Made by a program: the position numbers and the translations under genes
Source: Patellifolia procumbens
Taxonomy: Eukaryota; Streptophyta; Magnoliopsida; Caryophyllales; Amaranthaceae
Assembly: GCA_947645195.1 (NCBI GenBank)
Contig: CANSGD010000056.1
Span: 1,116,001-1,180,000 of the forward strand
Length of the DNA: 64,000 bases
Direction of reading: 5' to 3'
Shown here: positions 1 through 10,294 of the stretch, in pieces
How the letters are laid out: the number at the start of each line of letters is the position of its first letter
How positions within the stretch are numbered: position 1 is the first letter of the stretch
Notes under the pieces: model-generated
The model's input: only the letters and a program-made list of their open reading frames with translations
Told to the model about the DNA's origin: nothing
Databases searched by the model: none

Positions 1-2038
1 CCCGCTGGAATATGGGGATTGCCCAACGTGAACATTATTGATATTGCAGACAACCAGCTCCAAGGTTCCATCACCTCTGATATTTCTAAGGCGAAAAATC
101 TGGCTCAAATCTATGCTACCAACAATAAGTTATCAGGGGATGTTCCGGTGGAAATCGGGGGAGCTTTATCGTTACTCGCAATCGATTTGAGTGGAAATGA
201 GTTCACAGGAGAACTTCCGGATAGTATTGGTAAGCTTAAGATGTTGAACAACCTTTATTTGCAAAAGAATAAGCTTTCTGGTGATATCCCTGCTTCTCTT
301 GGGGAATGTCTTCGCCTTAATGCTGTTAATTTAGCTGAAAATTCGTTTTCTGGTTCAATTCCAACTACATTAGGCTCTTTACCTACCTTGAACTCGTTAA
401 ATCTGTCACAGAACGAGTTATCTGGTTTAATTCCCAATACTCTTTCATCTCTTAAGCTTAGTCTTCTTGATCTGTCCTACAACAAGTTATCAGGTCAAAT
501 CCCGAAATCTCTCTCCATTGAGGCCTTTAGAGAAAGTTTTACAGGTAATGATGGACTTTGTAGCTCAGATTATAAGAACTTCCGGACATGTTCATCGAGG
601 TCTCGAGATTATCACACGTTCATTATCTGCCTGATTCTGGGGTTAGCCATCTTAGTTACGTTGAGTGGTTGTTACTTGTACATGAAGATACGTGGTGCTC
701 GAAGGGATCACGACCGTTCATTGTCATTGAAGGACGATTACTTGTGGAATATGAAGTCGTACCATGTGGTTACCTTTACGGAAGAGGAGATACTCGATTC
801 AATCAAGCCCGAGAATTTGATAGGGAAAGGAGGGTGTGGGAGTGTTTACAAGGTCGCCCTTAAAGATGGGAAGGAGTTGGCCGTTAAACACATATGGAAT
901 TTCGACTTCTCCGATGATAGGAAGATGAACCGTCCGAGCACTCCAATGCTGGACAAGAAATGTGGTAGTAGGAAGATCAAAGAGTTTGATATGGAGGTCC
1001 AAACTTTGAGTTCAATTAGGCATATTAATGTGGTGAAGTTATATTGTAGTATTACTAGTGAAGACTCGAGCTTGTTAGTGTACGAGTACTTGCCTAATGG
1101 GAGCTTGTGGGATAGGCTACATAGTAATAAGAAATTGGGATTAGATTGGCAAAGTCGCTACGAAATTGCATTGGGTGCTGCGAAGGGGCTAGAATACCTT
1201 CACCATGGATATGAGAGACCTGTGATTCACCGCGATGTCAAGTCTAGCAATATATTGTTGGATGAGTTTTTGAAGCCTAGAATTGCTGATTTTGGGCTCG
1301 CAAAGATTGTTCAAGCGAATGCCAGTCATGATTCAACTCACATAATCCCAGGAACACACGGCTACATTGCACCAGGTAAACCATTTACTCCATTATATCC
1401 CTCGCGCATGCAATGTCATGTCTTAAGAAGAGGTTATGTCACTAAATATTAATTGCTTGCTCTTAAATTACATAAGATTAACTCTTTAAGTTGGAGACCA
1501 CGTTTTCTCCTCAATTATGAGAGTTGTTTATAGTTAGAGATCATGTTTTATCTTCAATAATGAGAGATTATCGCTAATTCTTATACGAAGTATTTGAAGT
1601 ACGGTTTGCAAGATTCACATTCTTGAGCTTCATTCGTGTGCAGAATATGGATACACATACAAAGTGAACGAGAAGAGCGATGTTTACAGCTTTGGGGTGG
1701 TTCTAGTAGAATTGGTGACAGGAAAGAGGCCGATTGAGCCAGAATTCGGAGAGAGCAAGGACATAATAAATTGGGTTTCAAGCAAGTTGAAAAACAGGGA
1801 AACCGTGTTAGACATAATAGATTCAGACATCCCTTCACCCCTAAAGGAAGAGGCGATCAAGATTTTGAAGATAGCAATCCTTTGCACCGCAAGACTCCCA
1901 GAGCTTAGGCCAACCATGAGGAGTGTGGTTCAAATGCTCGAGGAAGCTGAACCATGTCAATTGGTGAGCATCATTGTTGGTAAAGATGGGACAAAGAATA
2001 TAGAGGATGTCAAAGAGCAGCCCAAAGATATCAGTTAG
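1..2038 (+). CDS. HAIKU2/RLK7-like LRR-XI receptor kinase, 5' end outside window
   Basis: Plasma-membrane receptor-like kinase. The frame is open from base 1 with no start codon in view, so the N-terminal signal peptide and most repeats lie upstream. Exon 1 is 1-1375 and exon 2 is 1644-2038, joined over a GT-AG intron; together they give 589 residues plus stop. Seen: about six leucine-rich repeats (residues 10-175), a paired-cysteine cap (GNDGLC...), one membrane helix (about residues 206-230), then a kinase with P-loop GKGGCGSVYK, lysine in AVKHI, catalytic HRDVKSSN, DFGLAK, and GYIAPEYGY completed across the splice. All expected catalytic residues are present, so it looks functional. The WGLPNVNIIDIADNQ repeat and the insert in the N-lobe resemble the Arabidopsis HAIKU2/RLK7 group (seed size; PIP1 peptide perception); which member is not decided. 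Inference only for ligand. No upstream promoter is visible. Confidence 0.9.
1376..1643 (+). other. Intron of the receptor kinase
   Basis: The donor is GTAAAC directly after the G of the split Glu codon in the APE motif; the acceptor is GTGTGCAG before AATATGG. Splicing restores GYIAPEYGYTYKVNEK, the activation-segment end of the kinase. A single intron inside the kinase domain at this place is usual for LRR-XI kinases. Confidence 0.9.
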
Positions 2039-4736
2039 CTAGCAACTTAGTCTCCTACTTACTTTAGAAGTGACATTGCTTTAAGCAAGCAACATTAGCT
2101 TCATAGTTCAAGATGGACTTAACACATCCCTAGCTCATGAGAACATCTCCTAAGGGGGAGGGGGTTAAAACATAGTGTTTGTAACATATTTTGTATATGG
2201 AAGAGTTGAGCCTATTCTTATGGCATTAGTCGCTTTAAATGTAAAGTAATTGTTGTATAATAGGGGTAAGTAGCAATTAGCCAACCAAATTTTCTTTCCA
2301 ATTTTTCTTTTTTCCCTTCTAGTTGTGGTTGTTGCAAGAGTTCAATAAAGCCCAATCCTATCTTTAGAAAATGCATTTTGATAAGGCTTGTACACAGTAG
2401 CACAATTGATGCATCTCATAAAACTAGTTATTTAATTAAATATCTGATTTATTTATTAATTTCGAATTGCTAACTAACTGACCATTAAAAAGCTCTTTAT
2501 AAGTTCTTGTTGAAGTGCGTATGCAATTTCATAAGATGCTACTTTACAATCTTACAATTATGTTGAAATTGAGAGTAAAAGATATCTGAATTAGTTATAA
2601 CATTCTTCTCAATATCAAGAGATTTTGGGATTGATTCTATTACGGCTTTGTACCATTGGAGGATCTTGAAGTTTTTTGTTTTGTGTGGTCCATATTTTTT
2701 TGATTGAATCATTTAGATACTTAGACTTGTATGTGTAGACATGGAAAACTAATATGATCTGATTAACCTAAACCATATGATCCAAAACCCAAAACTAGAT
2801 TCGACGCGATGACCCAATTTAAATCCAAAACGCAAAGTGAATACAATTTAATCTAAAACTAACTCAATGAATACCCAAAATACCCCAAAAGACCCAAATC
2901 GATTTTATCCGAAATCTAGATTAAACCGAATTGAAATAAAAAAATTAATATAAACTCGATTTGAACAGTTTTCTGATACATAATGAAATAATCAAATTCA
3001 GAGGACGTTAGGATTGGTGGCTTAAGAATTGGAAAGAGAATCAAAACACTAGGTTACCTTTACACGGTGTTTGATTAATGTTAACTTTACTTACTTTTCA
3101 CTTTTGGTTACCTTTACTTGATTCCCCACCGCCTCCCCCTCAAGGTTTTGGAGTCCTCCATTTCCTGGCCTCTACGCTACAACTATTATTGACCAACATT
3201 GACCACGATTCTCCACCACCACCACTCCACAACCACCGGTTACTACACATCGGCAACTACCCAACCATTACCTAACCACCAACCCTGACCCAAAAACCCA
3301 CCCTAACAAACCCTAAAACCACCTAGCCCCTAAAAACCACCCAGCCCCTCAAAACCACTCCACCAAAGCTCGAAAAGAATCCATCACTCGCCGGAAACCA
3401 CCAGCCCCCCTCCCCCCCCCAAAAAAAACAAACCATCATATTAAGCCTCAATAACAACCTACACCCCCCCGAAGATCACCAGCCTTCCTCAAAAAACAAC
3501 CATCCCTCATCGAAAACAACAAGCGTCTACCAAAATACACACTACAAACTGCAAAGACATCAACCCCCTGTCGAAAACAACTAAGATCCCAACGAAAACG
3601 ACGCTTAAAACCTCGAATACAACTAGCACTGATTAGAAACAACCAGCCCTTGAAACAACCAACCCAAACCCTAAAACTACCCCCGCCCAAATTGAATCCA
3701 TCACTAATCCTAACTCCAAACCCTAAAACCACTGAGAAATGCGTTGAAAAGAGAGAATGTAAGTCTAAGAAGAGGGGGAGGTCCCAGTGAGAACGTGCAA
3801 GGCAAATTTGAGGGGAAAGGTTAAACCCTATTCCCTTGTTTTAGCAAATACTTGTTCTAATCAGGGGGTTTTGGTTTCCATTTCTTCCTACCCCTTTCTT
3901 GTTTTCTTTCCTTTCCCTTTCTTCAACAAGACGCCCCTTCAATGTAACCTTACAAAAGCTCGACATTAGTACAACAGCAGGCGAAATGACACGTTTTAAT
4001 ATAAACATGAAAAATCGAATAATTGAGTTGTTATATTTTTTAATCCAACATGGTCTCGTTTGAATTGATCTGACCTAAAATCGATTAGCGAGTTATATAA
4101 AAAAAGTTATTGCACAAAAAAAAAATAGTGTCTTATAAAGGCCATACTCCAGTTGGTCCCTATGGGAGATCCCTTCCTGATTTTATATAATGTGTAATAG
4201 GAAGACATACTCATATTAATCTATACTTAGTTTTATATTAGAATTTCAAAAGGAACAAAAAAAACTATGTTAGTGGATGAAAGTGATATTCTTCTACTCA
4301 TAATTAAGTCATAACATGGCAATTGGAAACAATTTCTCTTGTTGTTTATAGAGCCCGAAAGCACAGTTTTGTGCACAATAGATCATATATCACATGCAAC
4401 AAATTAGTGGATGAGATTTTTTCATAAAATATAGCTCCCACATATGAGTAAATTCACTACAAAAATTTAGGTTTCACATGATGAATTAATCTCTTAGGGA
4501 GAACCATGCTAAGAAAATACCCAAGAAAGCCTTAGTATTAGAGAATGTGGCATTTTTCTAAAGAAATGTTCACTATATATGAGTTATTTCGACACACAGG
4601 TTTAGATTTCAAGACCTTGAACTAACATCTAGGAAGTATCATTTCTAACTTTACAACCGACTGAGTACCTTTCTACATAAAAGTATTATTCTTGCAATTA
4701 TTTGTAGTTACGTGCATTTAAGATAGACATACATCT
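2039..4736. other. Intergenic region, including kinase 3' UTR
   Basis: No gene seen. The first 350-400 bases after the stop are probably 3' UTR. About 2740-3000 is AC-rich. 4030-4736 is AT-rich with no recognised feature. Short open frames in this stretch are low-complexity or random. Confidence 0.6.
3120..3770. repeat. C/A-rich low-complexity tract
   Basis: About 650 bases dominated by irregular words such as CCCTAAAACCACC and AACCACCAGCCCC, with C9 and A7 runs near 3412-3428. Reading frames through it are only a by-product of the composition. It may be a degenerate proline-codon repeat or an expanded microsatellite; no protein is recognisable. Confidence 0.6.
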
Positions 4737-4744
4737 ATATTAAA

Positions 4745-4784
4745 GGGTATTGTTATTCGCCGTCCTAATTTATACACATGCCGC
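4745..4784 (+). repeat. Left terminal inverted repeat of the MULE
   Basis: It begins GGGTATTGTTATTCGCCG and pairs with the reverse complement of 9611-9650. Mismatches cluster in the first seven bases; positions 8-40 differ at four sites. The flanking 4737-4744 ATATTAAA is the target duplication. Confidence 0.85.
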
Positions 4785-5098
4785 TGACCTAATTAACCTT
4801 AATGAATTAAACTTAATATTATTTACTCACTCCCCCTCACCATTAAGTGTAACTCACACTCTCCCTCACCATTAAGTGTAACTCACACTATATATTTAGT
4901 TATATAGTGTTATATTTAATTAAAATATGGCATATATAATTATATTAAAAAAAATCACATATTTGACCATTATATTATGTTATATTTATTTAAATATGAT
5001 GATGTTGTATTTGTAGGTTATTATAAAAGATTATGGAGGAAATGATAAAGATTACAGTTCTCATTTCATAACTTCGCTGACATGAGAGTGTTATAAAG

Positions 5099-7017
5099 AT
5101 GGATTTGTGGGCTTGCGAAGTAGCTCATGGACTTGGATTTGGCATTTCAACTAGTTCCCATAAACGAAACAATGGATTTGATCACCGTGTTTATGTTAGA
5201 TGCAAACGTGGTTGTGTATATAGGGGTAAGACAACTGACTTGGACTTAGTTGAACGTCCGAATACCAAGACACAATATTGTGCTTGTCCTTTCATGTTGA
5301 AGTTGCAAAGGGATGTTCCTGGTGGCTATTATCGGTTATTAATAAGTAAAGGAGTTACTGGCACTCATAATCATCGTCTTATAGTTTATAAGGAGGGTCA
5401 CCGAGATATCAGTGGTCTCAGTGTTGCTGCAAAAGAGCTTGTTCGCCAGTTGAGTGAGGCACAGACAAGGCCGTGCAACATTATGGCGGCATTGATTGTG
5501 GCACATCGTGAGGATAATCCAACCATTCGTCATGTCTACAATTATCGCATGAAAATCAACAAAATTGATAGCGAAGGGAGAGATGTGATGGAGAACTTCT
5601 TCCATTTTACACGTGAGGTAAAGTATGTATTATGGGTTAATACAGCTGCAGGTTACGACCATACGACACATATATTTGCCGCTCATCCTAAGTCTGCTAG
5701 TTTTTGTCAGACATTCCCATTTGTGCTGATGATGGATTCCACTTACTAAGCGAACCAGTATCATATGCCATTTGTTGAGATGATTGGGGTTTCATCGACT
5801 GGACATAACTTCCTCATTGCTTATGCTCTAGTCGTGGATGAGACAACAGACAGTTACATATGGGTGTTAGATAAGCTTCAAACTGTTTTTGGAGCCGGAG
5901 TTTCCCCTCATGCTATTGCGACTCGGGAGATGGGACTTCTTGCACCTATTCGTGAGTACCATCCACATTCGTCTCACTTTCTTTGTACATGGCACATTAA
6001 GCAAGATGTTGAGCAACATGTATATAAATTGCTTGGCAAGAATGAGGCAATGGCATCCGGTTTTACGAATGGTAGGTTGAACAAGGTGATGGAGGCTTCG
6101 TCAGAGGGTGAATACACTGAAGATGTGGCTGACATGGGTGATGCTTGGAAAAAGCATCCAAAAGTTATCGAGTATGTTCATAGCACATGGCTAGTTCACA
6201 AGGAAAAGTTTGTGAAGGCGTGGACAAATAATATATTTCATTTAGGAAATGTGACTACATGTAGGGTTGAGAGTCAACACAGTGCACTGAAACACTGGTT
6301 TGAGAGCTCGTAGTTGTCTTTAGTTAGTGTCTGGGAGCGTACACACACATTTGTTGATTTGCAGGTGAAGAAATTACAGTATCATCTAGAGTCCTCTAGC
6401 CGACGCCATGGGAGAATGTTATTAGGAGACTTTTTTTCTTGGCAGCTATTAGGAGACTTTTTTTCTTGGCAGCTATTAGGAGACTTTTATCAGCATATAG
6501 TTGGAAGGGTGACACACTATTGTCTACAGTTATTACATCAGAAGGAGATACGTATGAGATCACTAGGCGATAGTGTTTATTATCGATGCGGATGTGTGAT
6601 TAGGGTCACCCATGGGATTCCGTGTGCATGTGAGATCCATCGTACTATGTCTTCCGGGGATCCCCTCCAACTTGAGCAATTTCATATTATATGGAGGACA
6701 CTAGTAGTCAGTAATGGTGTTGATGCAACAAAGGTTGATGCCAAGACATCTCAGCCCTTACAACATTTGGAGATATTAGATTCTCTTGTTGGGGAACTCA
6801 GATCTAGGGATCCTACTGTCATCCAAAATGTTAACCGCTTATTTCCGACGTTTTGCGTCCTGAAGAAGTAGGCCATCAGGAGCCAGCTGTGAAGACCAAG
6901 AAGAGAGGTCGTCCACCCAAACGATCTTCTACGAAACTTAACCCTAGTGCATTTGAGTATATGGGTAGAGGTAGAGGTAGAGGGCGTGGTTCCCGTGGAG
7001 GCACATCATCGTCTTGA
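5099..7017 (+). pseudogene. MULE (MURA-type) transposase, SWIM zinc finger, broken
   Basis: Would cut and rejoin the element at its inverted repeats. In one frame from ATG 5099: an N-terminal FAR1/WRKY-GCM1-like Cys/His segment (RCKRGC...CPF...THNH), the DDE core starting at MMDSTY, TWHIKQDV, RVESQHSALKHWF, and a SWIM finger (CGCVIRVTHGIPCACEIH, about 6589-6642). Breaks: TAA at 5747-5749 where Lys/Thr-Asn follows in relatives, TAG at 6311-6313, and a frameshift near 6850. After the shift the C terminus reads an AT-hook (KKRGRPPK) and an RG-rich tail (RGRGRGRGSRGG) to TGA 7015-7017. The second catalytic Asp is absent: ATREMGLL instead of the family's TDREMGLL. A 27-bp unit is repeated about three times at 6418-6490 (LLGDFFSWQ). 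The true start may lie upstream, because homology appears to begin right at 5099. Confidence 0.88.
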
Positions 7018-7149
7018 GGTCGTGGTCGGTCGTCAAGTTCATCTGTTTCTAGAACAACTTCAGTATTTACAAACCTCAAATCCATACAAAATGCTCTTAT
7101 ATTAGAAACTTATATAATATTTCGTCATACAAATATATATCGCTTTTCA

Positions 7150-8712
7150 TCTTGCAGATCTCAATGCTATAAAATGCAATAACATGCAATAACATGCAGT
7201 TTTTTTCGGAATTTTCCTTATTCTGAAAATGTCCCAGCTGCTATTCTTCAGCACCTTTAGGGTTTTCTTGATGTACGAGCAGATCGATGGAAACTGTGGG
7301 TCCATATGTATAGCTGATGCAATATCTAACAACCAAGATGATTGGGCGATAGTTAGACGGATAACTTGTGCTTAGATTAGAGGCTGTAGAGCCAAATACA
7401 CTACCAATCGGGTCCATATGGACACCACTGAATCTAAAAACAAGTAAATAACAATTAGTACAAAAAAATATATATAATGAAACTTAAAAGGTTAATATTT
7501 ACCTGCCCAGGTGCCATTGTATCGATCCTTCGTCGAAAAGTTGCTAATCTCTCTTCTCCCTTCGAATACGACTGTGAAGACCAACACATCAATCGAGGTG
7601 ATCCAGTTAGCATAGAAAGACGCTCACGTGAAGGTCGAAATGCAGGGAAGTACTCATATATCTACGCCTGCAACAATGACATACATCCCCCGACCTGCGC
7701 ACATGAAGCGCGTGACGCCGCCCCTAACTGATGATACAACCAAGCCAGTGCTGCTGATCCCCATGAATAACGGACACCTGTCTGAGATCCCTAAGCTTCG
7801 AAATCACATACAGTCTTACCTTACTAACACTCTTTTCAACGAAAAGAGTGGAACCTAGCATCGTTGTAAGAAACCCACAAGCCTCAATACTAGGCGTTCT
7901 GTCAGCCGGGGGTTTACAACTCTTTATGATGCTATCCACACTAGGAGCAGCCCCCTTCCACGGTATCTCCGTTCAACTAACCTAAAGATGCTCGGCGTAA
8001 TCATGGTGTATGACTGTGGCTCAGAGGGACCCGTAATCATGTTCCCGTCAATTGGGATGTGTAAGATCTGCTGAACATCGTAAAGCATGATAGTCATTTC
8101 CCTCTAAGGAAAATGAAAATTGTTCGTGTCAGGCTGCCCCCTTTCCACGAATGCAGTAATGAGTGGATGATCAAGACGACTAAACATAATGCTATAAGGA
8201 TGTGACAAACCCGTGTCATCGACTTTCTGCCGCACAATCGGCGCCATCGCATCCCTCCACTTCACATGTTTCTTACATGCCCCCATACGGTTGTGACACA
8301 TCAAAAAACCGCTGTCCTCCCCCTCCCAAATGAATCGGGCAACATGCCCTTCGTAACTCAGGATGACTGAGCCATAGTAGGGACCACTTGGCTGAGGTGT
8401 CCTAACTATCCAAGAATCATCTCTCTGACGCCTCCTTTTCCTCCTCCCAACTGAAGTAGCATCGGAGCCTACAAACCTCCCACTACTACCTCTCCTCACA
8501 GTGCAAACCTCCCATGAACCCTCATCGTCCTCATCATCAAAGTTCTCATCATAATTACCACCCGATGGTCCCCGACCCTGAGGTTCCAAATCCTCGGGTT
8601 CCCGATCCTAAACTTCCTGATCCTGAGGTGACTGAATGGTGATGCCCCCTAGAACGTCGTGCAGACATGGTAACACATCGAGCATGAGGGCGACGAAGTC
8701 TAGAGTCACCAT
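7150..8712 (-). pseudogene. Plant mobile domain (PMD, MAIN-like) gene, broken
   Basis: PMD proteins include Arabidopsis MAIN/MAIL1 (gene silencing, genome stability), and close relatives are carried by transposons. Reading down the minus strand: ATG 8712 (MVTLDFVALMLDVLP), stop after QDQEV, an acidic/basic region (FDDEDDEGSWE, RRKRRRQR), then the PMD proper: PLITAFVERGQPDTNNFHFP, stop at 8104-8106, REMTIMLYDVQQILHIPIDG, LGSTLFVEKS, and after a frameshift YSWGSAALAWLYHQLGAA, SRASCAQVGG, stop, YEYFPAFRP, FRRRIDTMAPGQ. A GT-AG intron (7434-7502) precedes WCPYGPDW. The typical PMD order is kept, so identification is firm, but at least four stops and two shifts make it dead. It converges on the transposase inside one MULE. 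The exact start and end are uncertain. Confidence 0.8.
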
Positions 8713-8970
8713 AACTAGGCAATGATTTGCCCCCGGTTGTAGCGCGCTATTCAGTTAATTGAATACAAATCAGCATTTTAATATTAAACGAGATTAAGCT
8801 GGCTATAATATTTTTTTATAATATAAAATGAAATTAACCTATATCATTAATATACACTTTGCATTCACAAGCAAAATCAGATATTATTGGCATAAAAAAA
8901 CAAAATTAAAATAAAACAAAACTATAGACTAAATGGAATCGAAATAAAAAATAGAAAAACATGTGAAAAT

Positions 8971-9240
8971 ATACAACAAAATTATAAAATTAAAAGGAAC
9001 TTATAATTTATGAACATATAATGCACGCATTTTATTCACACAAAATAATAAAAATTGACACAAATTAAAAAAAAAATTAAATAAAAACTAAAATGAATAT
9101 ATAATTTATGCACACATTTTATTCACAAAAACATTGTTATACAACAAAATTATAAAATTAAAAGGAAATTATAATTTATGAACATATAATGCATGCATTT
9201 TATTCACACAAAATAATAAAAATTGCCACAAATTTAAAAA
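8971..9240. repeat. Direct repeat of about 100 bp inside the MULE
   Basis: 8971-9070 and 9139-9240 are near-identical AT-rich copies (shared word ACATATAATGC.TGCATTTTATTC region) offset by 168 bases. They lie between the PMD start and the right TIR, where a promoter for the PMD gene would be expected. Confidence 0.75.
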
Positions 9241-9256
9241 TTTTTTTTAAAAAAAA

Positions 9257-9340
9257 CATGTGGAAAACACGGTTGCACCATGGCACAAACGTGTTTTCCA
9301 CACGTCTATGTCATGGCACATACGTGTTTTCCACACGTTT
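9257..9340. repeat. Inverted and direct GTGTTTTCCACACGT repeats
   Basis: CATGGCACAAACGTGTTTTC at 9279 and CATGGCACATACGTGTTTTC at 9312 are direct copies, each followed by CACACGT. GTGGAAAACAC at 9260-9270 is the inverted form. They lie about 310-390 bases inside the right MULE end and could be transposase-binding or promoter repeats (inference). Confidence 0.6.
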
Positions 9341-9610
9341 GACTGTTGATTGTTTTTTTAAAAAAATTACCTCATCGCCGCTGCCGCCGCCACCGGAAGA
9401 GCGGGCTGGTTCTTTTGCTTCCCTTCTGTTCATTTACTCCGATAGGTGATGTCAATGGTGGTGATGGGAAGGTAATTTGTGGTTAAGGGGGAAGTGTGGA
9501 ATTGATGGAGGTAAGGAGAGTGGAAAGAGAGTGGGAAGAGAGTGGGAGTGTAGAGAGTGGGTTAGGAAATAAGAGGTAAGGGTAAAAAATGAAAATATTA
9601 CAAAGTTAGG

Positions 9611-9650
9611 GCGGCATGTGGATAAATTAGGGCAGCGAATAGCTTTTCAC
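9611..9650 (-). repeat. Right terminal inverted repeat of the MULE
   Basis: Read on the minus strand it begins GTGAAAAGCTATTCGCTGCC. Beyond the 40 bp, a pyrimidine-rich ACTC/CCTC subterminal zone is found at both ends, as in the left end around 4825-4890. Confidence 0.85.
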
Positions 9651-9658
9651 ATATTAAA

Positions 9659-10294
9659 TCCGTAAAACCCTATATGAGTTAATGAAACGAAAAAGCTAAA
9701 ACCAAAAAAATACAATTATCAAAGACTGATTTCTTGAAGATAACCTATACAACCATGCACATAACATTTGAGTGCTACACATTAAATAATAAAAAAATAT
9801 TAAAATCTTATGTGTCTTACCGATATCGGTACTGTATATGAGATATATATCGCATATGAAAAACATTATTAGAGAATTTAAAAGGTAAATACAACATCTT
9901 TCATATAAATTTCTACACACGAGTGACTGCTAACTAGTGAGATTTGCAATGTGATGTAGTATAAGCTAGCAACTTATGATTTTGTCAAAAATAAGCTAGC
10001 AACTTATGATTTTGTCAAAAATTCTCGTTTCATTCCCTTGATCAAGTAGTAGAAATAACTTTAACTTAAACTATAAATAATTTATCCTACATATCAAAAA
10101 GGATTCATTGGATATATCTATAACAGACTTGAATCATATTATTGTACACACACAATTACATTGCTGCGTTAAGGGCCAAAAATAAATCGGCACCATATAA
10201 TCTGTATTATGTAACAGCTAAAGTAAATTCCAACACTTGAAACTTAACGCTCAGCACCAAGTTATTAGTTGAGCCTCATACGAAATCATGCACG
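9659..10294. other. AT-rich spacer with a 2x30-bp exact tandem duplication
   Basis: No gene seen. 9961-9990 and 9991-10020 are identical 30-mers (ATAAGCTAGCAACTTATGAT plus TTTGTCAAAA). Nothing else is recognised. Confidence 0.6.

Larger units (their letters stand above)
4745..9650. mobile_element. Complete MULE with transposase and convergent PMD gene
   Basis: A 4,906-bp Mutator-like element. The terminal inverted repeats are 4745-4784 and 9611-9650 (32 of 40 bases match; both contain CCTAATTTAT.CACATGCCGC). It is flanked by the 8-bp direct repeat ATATTAAA at 4737-4744 and 9651-9658, the expected size class for a Mutator target duplication. Inside the left end, a 27-bp word is repeated at 4834-4860 and 4863-4889. 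Contents: a transposase pseudogene on + and a plant-mobile-domain pseudogene on -, transcribed toward each other. The arrangement is like mudrA/mudrB of maize MuDR, but with PMD in the second place. Both genes are broken, so the copy cannot move by itself. Confidence 0.85.

Noticed and set aside
3448..3732. 94-codon minus-strand frame with Gly/Phe/Trp-rich translation
   Set aside because: It lies wholly in the C/A-rich low-complexity tract; the amino-acid bias follows from base composition and no domain is visible.
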